From Candidatus Coatesiibacteriota bacterium (GTDB lineage Bacteria > B130-G9): a stretch of 7,157 nucleotides of DNA. Of this stretch, positions 1-6,663 are shown piece after piece (position 1 is the first letter of the stretch; each line of letters begins with the position of its first letter). A program made the translations under genes and the position numbers. Below the pieces are notes generated by a model. The model saw nothing but the letters and a program-made list of their open reading frames with translations, did no database searches and had not been told where the DNA came from. The stretch covers positions 1-7,157 of the forward strand of contig JAFGIT010000317.1 in the NCBI GenBank assembly GCA_016929465.1, given 5' to 3'.

Positions 1-61
1 GTGTATCATTTAGGATATCTCATCATTGTGGGTCAATGCTGGTCTGCCCGATGAAACGAGC

Positions 62-92
62 AGGTGTAGGACGGGCTTTCCAGCCTGTCCAA
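62..92 (+). repeat. Hairpin repeat, copy 1
   Basis: The core is a stem-loop: arm GGACGGGCT (69-77), loop TTCC (78-81), arm AGCCTGTCC (82-90). As plus-strand RNA all nine pairs form, one of them a G-U wobble. It is flanked by AGGTGTA on the left and AA on the right. The same unit occurs inverted at 218-248, matching at 28 of 31 positions. I recall similar GGCTTTCCAGCC-type hairpins being dispersed in intergenic DNA of some Planctomycetes-like and candidate-phylum genomes, but could not check this. Confidence 0.75.
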
Positions 93-187
93 AGCAAGCC
101 CGATGGTGGGCATAACTATACAACAATCCCCACACGTCTGACCTAGTAGATATTGAGGAGTGGGGGCAAGGAGTCTGTTTCATTGAG

Positions 188-206
188 CCAAAATCCACGG
201 ATTTGG
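188..206. repeat. Palindrome-like dyad between the hairpin repeats
   Basis: CCAAAATCC (188-196), a 2-nt centre AC (197-198) and GGATTTGG (199-206) form an inverted repeat, perfect except for one extra A in the left arm. The inner AAATCC/GGATTT is exact. It lies 12 nt from hairpin copy 2, between the two inverted copies. It could be a protein-binding dyad or part of a larger fold; nothing shows which. Confidence 0.4.
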
Positions 207-217
207 CAAATTCTCTA

Positions 218-248
218 TTGGGCAGGCTGGAAAGCCCGCCCTACGCCT
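218..248 (-). repeat. Hairpin repeat, copy 2, inverted
   Basis: Inverted copy of the 62-92 unit. Read on the minus strand the stem is GGGCGGGCT (241-233), loop TTCC (232-229), arm AGCCTGCCC (228-220). The three differences from copy 1 are a flank T to C and the two partners of one stem pair (A-U in copy 1, G-C here), so pairing is conserved while sequence changes. The single G-U wobble sits at the same stem position in both copies only when this copy is read on the minus strand, which sets its orientation. Confidence 0.75.
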
Positions 249-369
249 CACGGACATGTTAAGCTGCATGATGGTATATCGATGGCCAGCAATCAAATTT
301 CCATTCCACAAGAATGCGCCGCACATCGGTTTAGGAGTCTCCTTGTGTCTGCCCGACTACGCATGAATA

Positions 370-388
370 GGCGGGGATGTGCCCCACC
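370..388 (-). terminator. Stem-loop after the VWA-FGE gene, possible terminator
   Basis: On the minus strand GGTGGGG (388-382), loop CACAT (381-377) and CCCCGCC (376-370) form a 7-bp stem with one G-U wobble, beginning 22 nt after the TAG stop at 411-413. The wobble pairs only in minus-strand RNA, which agrees with the direction of the gene. The sequence after it is TATTC rather than a run of T, so it is not a classic intrinsic terminator. It may instead stabilise the 3' end or terminate weakly. Confidence 0.4.
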
Positions 389-410
389 AATACGTCGCGC
401 CTTGTCATAT

Positions 411-2897
411 CTAAGGTGCTAGTCTCACGACGCGGAAGCCGATCGATGCCGACATGGTGCCGGGCGAATTGTGTCCACGATACGCCGACCTACACGAATC
501 GGCTTCATCGTCATAGCAGCCACCTCGGACGATGCGGTGTTCTCCCGTCTCGGGACCAGCCGGATCAGTGTCTGGATTTGGACTTTCATCATAGTAGTTC
601 TGGTCATACCAATCCCAGCACCATTCAGCGACATTGCCATGTATGTCGTAGAGGTCCCATTGATTGGCCTCCTTCTGGGAGACGCTGTATGTCTTGCCCT
701 CGGAATTGCCCTCGTACCAGGCGGCGCGAGCAAGTGATGGCTCTGTGTCGCCTATACTGAAGCGGGTCCTGGTCCCAGCGCGACATGCGTATTCCCACTC
801 TGCCTCGGTCGGCAAGCGATATCCATTTGCCGTGAATGAGCAGGTTGTCAGGTCGCCGTCGAGCTCGTAGCAGGCGGTAAGCCCTTCCGATTCCGAGCGG
901 AGGTTGCAGTATTCGAGGCATTGATACCAGGAGACGTTCTCGACTGGCCTGGTCGCCTTGACGAATTCCGATGGATTCGTGCCCATGATCGCAATCCACT
1001 GAGCCTGCGTCACCTCAGTGCACTGGAAGATGAGCGTTCGCCCGACGGCAACCGTTCTCTGAGGGCCTTCGTTCTCATGGCGGCCCTGCTCCGAGAGAAG
1101 GCTGCCCATCACGAACTCGCCGGATGGAATGTATGCGAAGCCAGCCGGCGGATTGGAGTATATGAAGTCGGCGAAATCGTATGCGATGAACTCGCCATAT
1201 TGAGGGTCCTGAAGCGCGATGCCGAACCTGTATAGGCCTGGTTCGCTCACCGGTGGGATGCTCGATGGGAACCTGATCTGCAGAATGTCAGCTGGTCCAA
1301 ACGTCCAGTTGCCGGGGATGAACTGCCCAGGCATCATCGGCGCCATGCCATCGAACCAGGCATTGCCCATATAGCACCACCATGACGATGAGGTAAACAC
1401 GCCGAGATATACGCTCGTCAACATGTCGTCACCGTCGTTGATAGCGGTCACCTGGAGGGTCGCCTCGTCTCCGCTGTGAAAGACGGTCTCGTCGGTCTTG
1501 AGGTGTAGCGTAATCTGGCCCTTGCCCTGCCCTGCTGTATCGGGAGAGAGCACGAAGCCCTGGCCGAAGTTGTAGATGCCGTTGTCGCACTCGACGCGGA
1601 TGAAGAAATTCTCCTCCCGGCCCTGGACGACAAAATCCAGCATCTCACCAAATTGGCCGTAATCGAGCGTCTCCTGGCGGAAATTGTATAGATGGAACAC
1701 CCCGTTCCCGTGGTTGTCTATCCGCCAATCGGTGCCAGGACAAATGCCGCCCGAGTCAAGGAGCGCAAGCCGCTTGACGGGTCCAGAAACGATAAACTTG
1801 AACTCCTTCACATCTCGCGGGACATATTCCGCACGCAGCCTGACACGGCTCTCGTTGAGGCTCGCATCGTAGGCTATCTGGCCCGGGTCGTCGATCAGCC
1901 GCAGGTAGCCAGTCCAGATGTCGCCATCGAGGGACTCGGCTTCGAAGCTCGAATTGAAACCAGCCTCCAGATGCTCATATTCGCAGACTGCCCGGACGTC
2001 GTGTTGTCCCTGGCTCCTCAGTGTCACGTACGTGACGGTCCAGAAACCGCCCAGGTTGTGGGACAGGCTGGCCAGCCCATCTTCCAGTTCCGAGGCCTCG
2101 TTCGCCGAGAAGAATTCGCCGCCGGTATCCTCCGCGAGCTGCTTCAACGGGCCTTCCTGGATCGATTCCCCGAAGCCGAAGGGGAACATTCTGACACCTT
2201 TGGCTTTTGCAGTCTCGACCAATTCGCCAACCTTGGCCGTGCTGCTGGTATCCCTTCCATCCGTAAAGAAGATGATGCATCTCGCCTCCGCGGGGAGCGA
2301 ATCGTCCTCGAACATGATGAGCGCCTCGGCGAGCGTGTCCCATATCTGAGATGCTCCCGAATACGGCGGCTGATAATCTTCGACGAGACCAGCTAGTTCG
2401 CTCTTCCCGGCGGGGCTGAGATAGGTCCAGGGCTCCGCAAGGATGGTCCTGCCGCCCTCGAAGCCGCCCGGCCGGTCGTAATAAGCCAGGATTGCCATCT
2501 GGTGTGCCGCTGTATATCCAGCGGCGTTGATCAGATGACCGACTACGGCAGACCTCATCTCATCGATCGCGTCCGCTGCCACCATGCTGCCGGTGAAATC
2601 GAGCACGGTGACAATCCTAAGCGGAAGCCGCTCCCCGGGTGAAATGAAGTAATTCGTCTCGTAGGGGTCGATCTCCTCCCCATCCTCGTAGATGGTCCAG
2701 CTTACGATGTCAGTATCGAGCCAGTCGTTGACCGTCCAGCCCTCAGAAGAGACTGCACGGAAGCCGTATCGGACCACATAAGGCGCGCGGTGGTGCGGCT
2801 CCACGTCTTTTAGATCGAACGATATGCCCCAGCACAAACTCGCCATGCACACGAATAGCGAGATGCATATTAGGAGTGAACGAATATTCCCTTTCAT
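411..2897 (-). CDS. Secreted VWA-domain protein with C-terminal FGE-like (C-type-lectin fold) domain
   Basis: 828 aa, ATG start with AAGGGG 7 nt upstream. Residues 1-24 look like a Sec signal peptide (K2, R6, then a hydrophobic run ending ASLCWG), so it is exported; no proper lipobox is seen. Residues about 40-90 resemble the lead-in strand region of VWFA-related proteins (TIYEDGEEI). Residues about 91-290 are a von Willebrand A domain with MIDAS residues D100, T102, S104 (DFTGS) and D213 (FTDG). The middle contains a probable Ig-like beta sandwich, about 460-580. Residues about 585-826 match the FGE-sulfatase/SUMF1 family: MGS (597-599), VSWYQCLEYC (655-664), RLPTEAEWEYACRAGT (694-709), HGNVAEWCWDW (753-763), RGGC (791-794) and GFRVVR (820-825). 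By eye C802 matches one catalytic cysteine of aerobic FGE, but the other is D797, so formylglycine formation is unlikely. A binding or adhesion role at the cell surface is my inference. Confidence 0.88.
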   Translation of the reverse strand: MKGNIRSLLICISLFVCMASLCWGISFDLKDVEPHHRAPYVVRYGFRAVSSEGWTVNDWLDTDIVSWTIYEDGEEIDPYETNYFISPGERLPLRIVTVLDFTGSMVAADAIDEMRSAVVGHLINAAGYTAAHQMAILAYYDRPGGFEGGRTILAEPWTYLSPAGKSELAGLVEDYQPPYSGASQIWDTLAEALIMFEDDSLPAEARCIIFFTDGRDTSSTAKVGELVETAKAKGVRMFPFGFGESIQEGPLKQLAEDTGGEFFSANEASELEDGLASLSHNLGGFWTVTYVTLRSQGQHDVRAVCEYEHLEAGFNSSFEAESLDGDIWTGYLRLIDDPGQIAYDASLNESRVRLRAEYVPRDVKEFKFIVSGPVKRLALLDSGGICPGTDWRIDNHGNGVFHLYNFRQETLDYGQFGEMLDFVVQGREENFFIRVECDNGIYNFGQGFVLSPDTAGQGKGQITLHLKTDETVFHSGDEATLQVTAINDGDDMLTSVYLGVFTSSSWWCYMGNAWFDGMAPMMPGQFIPGNWTFGPADILQIRFPSSIPPVSEPGLYRFGIALQDPQYGEFIAYDFADFIYSNPPAGFAYIPSGEFVMGSLLSEQGRHENEGPQRTVAVGRTLIFQCTEVTQAQWIAIMGTNPSEFVKATRPVENVSWYQCLEYCNLRSESEGLTACYELDGDLTTCSFTANGYRLPTEAEWEYACRAGTRTRFSIGDTEPSLARAAWYEGNSEGKTYSVSQKEANQWDLYDIHGNVAEWCWDWYDQNYYDESPNPDTDPAGPETGEHRIVRGGCYDDEADSCRSAYRGHNSPGTMSASIGFRVVRLAP

Positions 2898-2904
2898 CGC
2901 GTAT

Positions 2905-2910
2905 CCCCTT
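2905..2910 (-). promoter_or_regulatory. Ribosome binding site of the VWA-FGE gene
   Basis: AAGGGG on the minus strand, 7 nt before the ATG at 2897. It supports this start, which also places a well-formed signal peptide at the N terminus. Confidence 0.7.
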
Positions 2911-2945
2911 ATTGCTAGTAATCCAAGAAGCTAAGCAGCATTGTG

Positions 2946-2974
2946 AGAATAGTGGATATATACGGTAAGGGCAA
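2946..2974 (-). promoter_or_regulatory. Candidate sigma70-type promoter of the VWA-FGE gene
   Basis: On the minus strand a -35-like TTGCCC (2974-2969) is followed after 17 nt by a -10-like TATTCT (2951-2946). Each hexamer matches the consensus at 4 of 6 positions. Transcription would start near 2939, leaving a leader of about 42 nt. A gap of 157 bp separates this gene from the M24 gene, so a separate promoter is reasonable. An AT-rich TATATA run inside the spacer offers an alternative -10. Confidence 0.35.
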
Positions 2975-2983
2975 GCCCTAACC
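2964..2983. promoter_or_regulatory. Dyad overlapping the -35 region, possible operator
   Basis: Arms GGTAAGGGC (2964-2972) and GCCCTAACC (2975-2983), separated by AA, are inverted repeats with one mismatch. The dyad covers the -35-like hexamer of the VWA-FGE promoter candidate, where a repressor or activator could bind. As RNA the loop would be tight and no T-run follows, so a terminator reading is less likely. Confidence 0.35.
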
Positions 2984-3054
2984 ACAACTTATTGTATAAT
3001 TTCACCGTGCAACCGCCGGACTTCCAACGCCGATGCCAATCAGAGGCTAGTAAC

Positions 3055-4254
3055 CTAGAGCACAAGAAACTCCTCGGGAATGGGCGTGATGTTCTCGCAG
3101 GCGTCCTCGCCGACGATATACGTGTTCTCGAGGCCTGCTCCGCCAATTCCGGGCAAGAAGAACTTGGGCTCGACCGCAAGCACGTTCGACGCGGCCAGTT
3201 CATGGTCGAAGCGCGGCGCGAGGACGGGCATCTCATCGACCTCGAGTCCTATGCCGTGGCCGATGAACTTCACCTGGTTTCCGGGAACGCCCATGAAGGA
3301 ATCGGCGTAGCGAGAAGACTCCGCGATCGCGAGCGCCTCATCATAGACCTTCGACGCAACAGTGCCCTGCTTCAGCATCGATTCGACCTTGCGGACTATC
3401 TGGATTGCCACACCGTATGCTTCCTTCAGGGATTGATCAGGCTCGCCGATCGAGAATACCCGGGTCACATCGACATGATAGCCCTCGCAACCGAAGACGA
3501 AGTCGATCATTATAGGCTCGTGCGGCTCGATCTTCTTCGTCCCTGCTCCTATGGGAAGGGCGGGGCAGACACCGGGCGATCCGACTGGCCCGTCGAAGAA
3601 AGTCGTCAGGCAGGCGTTCGTGCCCGAGACGACGTGGTCCGTGAAGGAGTTCGCTATCCAGCGCCTTATCCTGAACGCCCCCTGGTGGCCTGCGAGACGT
3701 GCAGCCTTCATCATGTCGGATGCGAGCTCCAGCTCCTGCATCCCTGGCCTTATCATCTCGGGAACCTTGGCGAAGACGTCGCATGCAATCTTGCCAGCCC
3801 TTCTCAGCATCTCCTTCTCATATTCCGTCTTACGAGAGCGGCAGTCGAGGATGAGCGGCGAAATGTCGGAGTATTGCAGGTCCTTCCCAGCCTTGATGAA
3901 TGTCTTCTCGATACGGTTCATGACCGCGACCGGCAGCACATCCATCTCGATGCCCACCTTTGAGCCAATGTCGATACTCGCTTCTTTGATGAGATTGGGA
4001 AGCGCGGAAAACCTCTCGAAGGGGAATATGCGGCCGTAGGTGACGTCCGATTTCGCTCTATCGATGCACCTGCGGACGAATAGAGCCGGTTCTCCTTCCG
4101 CGGGGACGCAGAGGACGCCGTCCTGGACCGTGCCCGAGAGGTAGAACATGTCGGCGCCCTGCAGGATAAATGCTGCATCGATTCCATGCTCCTTCATCGC
4201 CTCCTGAAGGCGATTGACGTGTGTTTGGACTTCTTCTTTTGGCACCTTATGCAT
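3055..4254 (-). CDS. M24-family metallohydrolase (Xaa-Pro peptidase-like, pita-bread fold)
   Basis: 399 aa from ATG 4254. An in-frame ATG at 4269 is rejected because it overlaps the Shine-Dalgarno GAGGAG (4267-4262), which sits 7 nt before ATG 4254. Residues about 8-130 are the creatinase/prolidase N-terminal domain; about 145-385 are the M24 catalytic domain. The five dinuclear-metal ligands are present: D251 (MIDF), D262 (HVDVTR), H333 (GHGIGL), E362 (AVEP) and E376 (GLEN). Length and layout fit bacterial prolidase-like proteins, probably cytoplasmic (no signal peptide). By eye alignment, the two second-shell histidines of proline aminopeptidase (E. coli PepP H243 and H361) are replaced by T218 and D340 (GLEVDEMP). 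Substrate is therefore uncertain: it may be a dipeptidase of altered specificity or another amidohydrolase-like M24 enzyme. It lies 78 nt after the membrane gene and is probably co-transcribed with it. Confidence 0.9.
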   Translation of the reverse strand: MHKVPKEEVQTHVNRLQEAMKEHGIDAAFILQGADMFYLSGTVQDGVLCVPAEGEPALFVRRCIDRAKSDVTYGRIFPFERFSALPNLIKEASIDIGSKVGIEMDVLPVAVMNRIEKTFIKAGKDLQYSDISPLILDCRSRKTEYEKEMLRRAGKIACDVFAKVPEMIRPGMQELELASDMMKAARLAGHQGAFRIRRWIANSFTDHVVSGTNACLTTFFDGPVGSPGVCPALPIGAGTKKIEPHEPIMIDFVFGCEGYHVDVTRVFSIGEPDQSLKEAYGVAIQIVRKVESMLKQGTVASKVYDEALAIAESSRYADSFMGVPGNQVKFIGHGIGLEVDEMPVLAPRFDHELAASNVLAVEPKFFLPGIGGAGLENTYIVGEDACENITPIPEEFLVL

Positions 4255-4261
4255 AATCAAT

Positions 4262-4267
4262 CTCCTC
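4262..4267 (-). promoter_or_regulatory. Ribosome binding site that fixes the M24 start
   Basis: GAGGAG on the minus strand, 7 nt upstream of the ATG at 4254. It lies within the codons that follow the alternative upstream ATG at 4269, which has no such site before it, so the downstream start is preferred. Confidence 0.75.
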
Positions 4268-4332
4268 ATATTTCAAATTGAATCTGTATCCACTTGAATT
4301 CGAGACAATCTGGATCCTGCTCTCAGCTCTAC

Positions 4333-4950
4333 TCAATGCGCGCGGTATTCGCTGAAACTGACTGAAATCCCGACGAAAAAGCCTACGACCAAGTAGAGCG
4401 AAATCCCCATCAGACCGACTTCGGTTATGTCAATGATGGGCGCCAGGAGGTAATCGGTCAATAGCACGACGGCCAATGCGAGCGATGTAATCAGCCCTGC
4501 GCCAATCACCATAACTGAAATCGGCTTCGGTTTCATGTTTCTCCCGGCAGAATCTGTCCCGAGCATCCTGGCCATACACACAATTGGCACCTGCACGACG
4601 GCTACTATGGCCGAGACCAAAAGGAAGAGCTTGCCTATTGGCGAGTCCTGGCCTGCAGCATACAGCAGCAGTTTAAGCACCGAACAGAAGCAGATGGACA
4701 TGAGCAAGGCGATTGGGATTGAGAATATAAGTCGTGCCGAGAGTGTGATTGCCGTCGAAGCGGAGAATGCCGCAATCCCGCCTATCATGGCACATGCGGT
4801 CGTAAATACGATGACTCTAATCGGCGAATCGAAGAAATTGCGGGGCGAGAACACGGAGGCCAGGATTACCGACATGAATCCCCCTAACAGGCCTCCGACC
4901 TGCCCGAATGCCCCGACGGATATGGAGCGCTTCAGGTCATCTCTGGTCAT
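4333..4950 (-). CDS. Small polytopic membrane protein of unknown function
   Basis: 205 aa from ATG 4950, beginning 30 nt after the radical SAM stop. A TTG at 4971 would add seven residues but has no ribosome binding site; the ATG site is itself weak, so expression may depend on translation of the gene upstream. I do not recognise the family. About six hydrophobic segments can be seen: roughly 12-34, 45-64, 72-97, 107-127, 143-165 and 178-198. The N terminus starts with charged residues (MTRDDLKR). A basic stretch (RNMKPKP, 137-143) lies between the fourth and fifth helices. No catalytic motif, nucleotide-binding site or metal-binding cluster is visible. Its place between an enzyme gene and a hydrolase gene suggests a helper, transporter or membrane anchor for that pathway, which is inference only. 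Confidence 0.8.
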   Translation of the reverse strand: MTRDDLKRSISVGAFGQVGGLLGGFMSVILASVFSPRNFFDSPIRVIVFTTACAMIGGIAAFSASTAITLSARLIFSIPIALLMSICFCSVLKLLLYAAGQDSPIGKLFLLVSAIVAVVQVPIVCMARMLGTDSAGRNMKPKPISVMVIGAGLITSLALAVVLLTDYLLAPIIDITEVGLMGISLYLVVGFFVGISVSFSEYRAH

Positions 4951-4980
4951 GGTTCTTACTTCGATGCCCAAAGGAAGGGA

Positions 4981-6411
4981 CTATTTCTTCGAGATCAGCA
5001 TCCAACCGTTCTCGAGGAAGATCCTGCCCTCGCGAATTGGCTGCTTGAAGAACCACTTCACTCGCTTCGCCCAGTATTTCGGACGGAAGTAGAAACGGTT
5101 GTAGCATCGCTTGAAGAGCCGCTCGAGTTCGTCCTCGCTCAGGACATCGTGCTTCATCAGGGCAAAGCCCTGGTGCAAATATTCGTCCCATACGGTGTGC
5201 AGGATGCGGCCGTCGGCGACCGCTTCGTCGTAGATTGCGCTCCCCGGAAATGGCTTCAGGATAGCGAAAGTCGCGACATCAGGAGATATCTTGCAGGCGA
5301 ATTCTATCGTCGCCTCTATGTCATCGGCAGTCTCGCCCGGGATGCCTATCATGAAGCTCGCGTTGCTCTCGATCCCGGCTTTCTGACATAGCTCCATCGC
5401 CTTCTCAGACTGCTCGAGCGTGATCCCCTTCTTGATCCGGTTGAGCGACTTCTCGGTCCCGCATTCGGGCCCCCACTTGAGCTGGAAGCAGCCCGCCTTC
5501 TTCATGTGCTTCAGCATCGGAAGGTCGGCGGCATCGACCCGCGCCATCGTGCTCCAGGTCAGGTCCATCTCGCGCTTGAGGAGTTCCTCGCAGAATGTGT
5601 GTATCCACTTCTTGTCGCTCGTAATGGTGTCATCGATCATCTTGAAGTTTCTTATGCCGAGGGTCTTCTTGCAGTGCTCCAGCTCTGCGATTGCCCTTTC
5701 TGGAGACATCACACGGAGCGAACGGCGCCCATAAACTCCTTTGGAGCAATTCGTGCAGTTGAAGGGGCAGCCTCGACTCGCTGCGATGCACGTCGTCGGC
5801 AGCCTGTAGTAGTTCGACGAAGAGCCAGCGTATCTTCTGTGCTCCAGCTTCTCTCTCGCCGCGAATGGCAGCTCGTCGAGGTCCTCGATCTGCGGCCTTC
5901 TCGGATTGACGACCGGCTCGCAATCGACCCTGAACGCGAGGCCTGGCTCCCTATCCGGACGAGTCCCCTCGAACTTGTGCATGATTAGATTATAGAGCGT
6001 GATCTCGCCCTCGCCGATGACGACGTAATCGAACATCGGGAAGCGATAGAGAGTGTCCTCGGGAAGAGCCGAGGCGTGTATCCCACCGACGACCGTCACG
6101 ATCGACGCATCGATATCCTTCACCTGCGTCGCGGCCTTGTGAGCATTATATATATGCGGAGTGAGTGCGGTGAAGCCAACTACCCTCGGCCGCAGCTTCG
6201 CAACCAGCTTTCGAAGCAGCCGATACGGCTCGCGGTGCAGGTCGAGGTCGATTATCTCGGTCCGAATTCCCTGCTCCTCCAAAAACGCCGCAAGCGTCGC
6301 GACCGAAAGCGGGACCTCGTTGCCATAAGGCAGGTCGAGCTGACGCGCACGCGGCATCGGCGGATAGACAAGCAGCACGTCAATCGGGCCGTCACAATCC
6401 TGAATCGCCAA
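4981..6411 (-). CDS. B12-binding-domain radical SAM enzyme
   Basis: 476 aa. Residues about 10-150 form the Rossmann-like cobalamin-binding domain typical of class B radical SAM proteins (DVLLVYPP 11-18, VVGG 107-110, YVVIGEGE 129-136). No DxHxxG cobalt-ligand motif is apparent, as in many members of the class. Residues about 205-400 are the radical SAM barrel: the 4Fe-4S cluster motif CPFNCTNC gives C215, C219 and C222, and GIPGE is at 356-360. The ESG-like strand reads GPECGTE (314-320). The C-terminal tail (about 430-476) is rich in basic and aromatic residues and might touch membrane or nucleic acid. The class includes methyltransferases and ring-forming enzymes (HpnP, BchE), but substrate cannot be read here. 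The start is a TTG with GAGGAG 8 nt upstream. It is the first gene of a likely three-gene operon. Confidence 0.92.
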   Translation of the reverse strand: MAIQDCDGPIDVLLVYPPMPRARQLDLPYGNEVPLSVATLAAFLEEQGIRTEIIDLDLHREPYRLLRKLVAKLRPRVVGFTALTPHIYNAHKAATQVKDIDASIVTVVGGIHASALPEDTLYRFPMFDYVVIGEGEITLYNLIMHKFEGTRPDREPGLAFRVDCEPVVNPRRPQIEDLDELPFAAREKLEHRRYAGSSSNYYRLPTTCIAASRGCPFNCTNCSKGVYGRRSLRVMSPERAIAELEHCKKTLGIRNFKMIDDTITSDKKWIHTFCEELLKREMDLTWSTMARVDAADLPMLKHMKKAGCFQLKWGPECGTEKSLNRIKKGITLEQSEKAMELCQKAGIESNASFMIGIPGETADDIEATIEFACKISPDVATFAILKPFPGSAIYDEAVADGRILHTVWDEYLHQGFALMKHDVLSEDELERLFKRCYNRFYFRPKYWAKRVKWFFKQPIREGRIFLENGWMLISKK

Positions 6412-6419
6412 ACCAAATG

Positions 6420-6425
6420 CTCCTC
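6420..6425 (-). promoter_or_regulatory. Ribosome binding site supporting the TTG start of the radical SAM gene
   Basis: GAGGAG on the minus strand, 8 nt before the TTG at 6411-6409. No in-frame ATG or GTG lies between this site and the TTG, so the rare start codon is well supported. Confidence 0.75.
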
Positions 6426-6462
6426 AATTAGGTTAAGACCAGTCCAGACTATCGGGATGTTG

Positions 6463-6491
6463 AATATAAGCCGGGCGAATTACTACATCAA
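6463..6491 (-). promoter_or_regulatory. Candidate sigma70-type promoter of the radical SAM operon
   Basis: On the minus strand TTGATG (6491-6486, 4 of 6 consensus matches), a 17-nt spacer, then TATATT (6468-6463, 5 of 6 matches). Transcription would start near 6456, giving a leader of about 45 nt before the TTG. It is the best-spaced promoter candidate I found in the window. Confidence 0.5.
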
Positions 6492-6537
6492 GTTTCAAGA
6501 TGCGCCGAGGTGTGATTGAGATTACCGGTAGTACGGT

Positions 6538-6558
6538 CCCGGTGACGATTTCACCGAG
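6538..6558 (-). other. Stem-loop upstream of the radical SAM promoter
   Basis: On the minus strand CTCGGTGA (6558-6551), loop AATCG (6550-6546) and TCACCGGG (6545-6538) form an 8-bp stem with one G-U wobble that pairs only in minus-strand RNA. It sits about 47 bp upstream of the -35 hexamer, so it would be outside the leader if that promoter is used. It could be part of a longer transcript, or a dyad bound by a regulator. Confidence 0.4.
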
Positions 6559-6663
6559 CTCCCTCTGAATTGATCTGTTTTAATCATTTAATGCCGTTTC
6601 GGGGCATCATGTGAATAGCCGCATGGTGCAGGCCCAAGGCCAAACCTGCGGATTCGTAAGACA

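Larger units (their letters stand above)
1..410. other. Intergenic region with structured repeats, no convincing gene
   Basis: This 410-bp stretch lies downstream of the minus-strand VWA-FGE gene. Short open frames cross it on both strands. None has a persuasive ribosome binding site or recognisable protein content, and two of them simply translate the hairpin repeat (giving the peptides QAGKPVLH and AGWKARP). What it does hold is structural: a pair of inverted hairpin repeats (62-92 and 218-248), a dyad at 188-206, a small dyad AGGAG-T-CTCCT at 333-343, and a stem-loop just after the VWA-FGE stop. No tRNA, integrase or transposase is visible. The left boundary is the window edge, so the neighbouring gene is unknown. 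Confidence 0.7.

Noticed and set aside
10-198. Minus-strand open frame of 62 codons and plus-strand frame at 153-422
   Set aside because: Both translate the hairpin repeat and lack convincing ribosome binding sites or protein-like content; the second runs into the VWA-FGE gene.
62-248. Complete MITE with target-site duplication
   Set aside because: Inverted ends are present, but the flanks share only about three bases (ACG), too little to call a duplication.
2995-3000. Perfect TATAAT on the plus strand
   Set aside because: No acceptable -35 hexamer at 16-18 nt spacing and no plus-strand gene downstream.
2992-3963. Long plus-strand open frame (323 codons) opposite the M24 gene
   Set aside because: It is antisense to a gene with clear family motifs and a good Shine-Dalgarno site; the frame stays open because of the codon bias of the real gene.
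4272-4282. Small palindrome TTCAA-A-TTGAA before the M24 gene as an operator
   Set aside because: Only 5-bp AT-rich arms, no adjacent promoter of reasonable match; could be chance.
4252-4332. Separate promoter for the M24 gene in the 78-nt gap
   Set aside because: TTGTCT is present on the minus strand, but no -10-like hexamer follows at suitable spacing.
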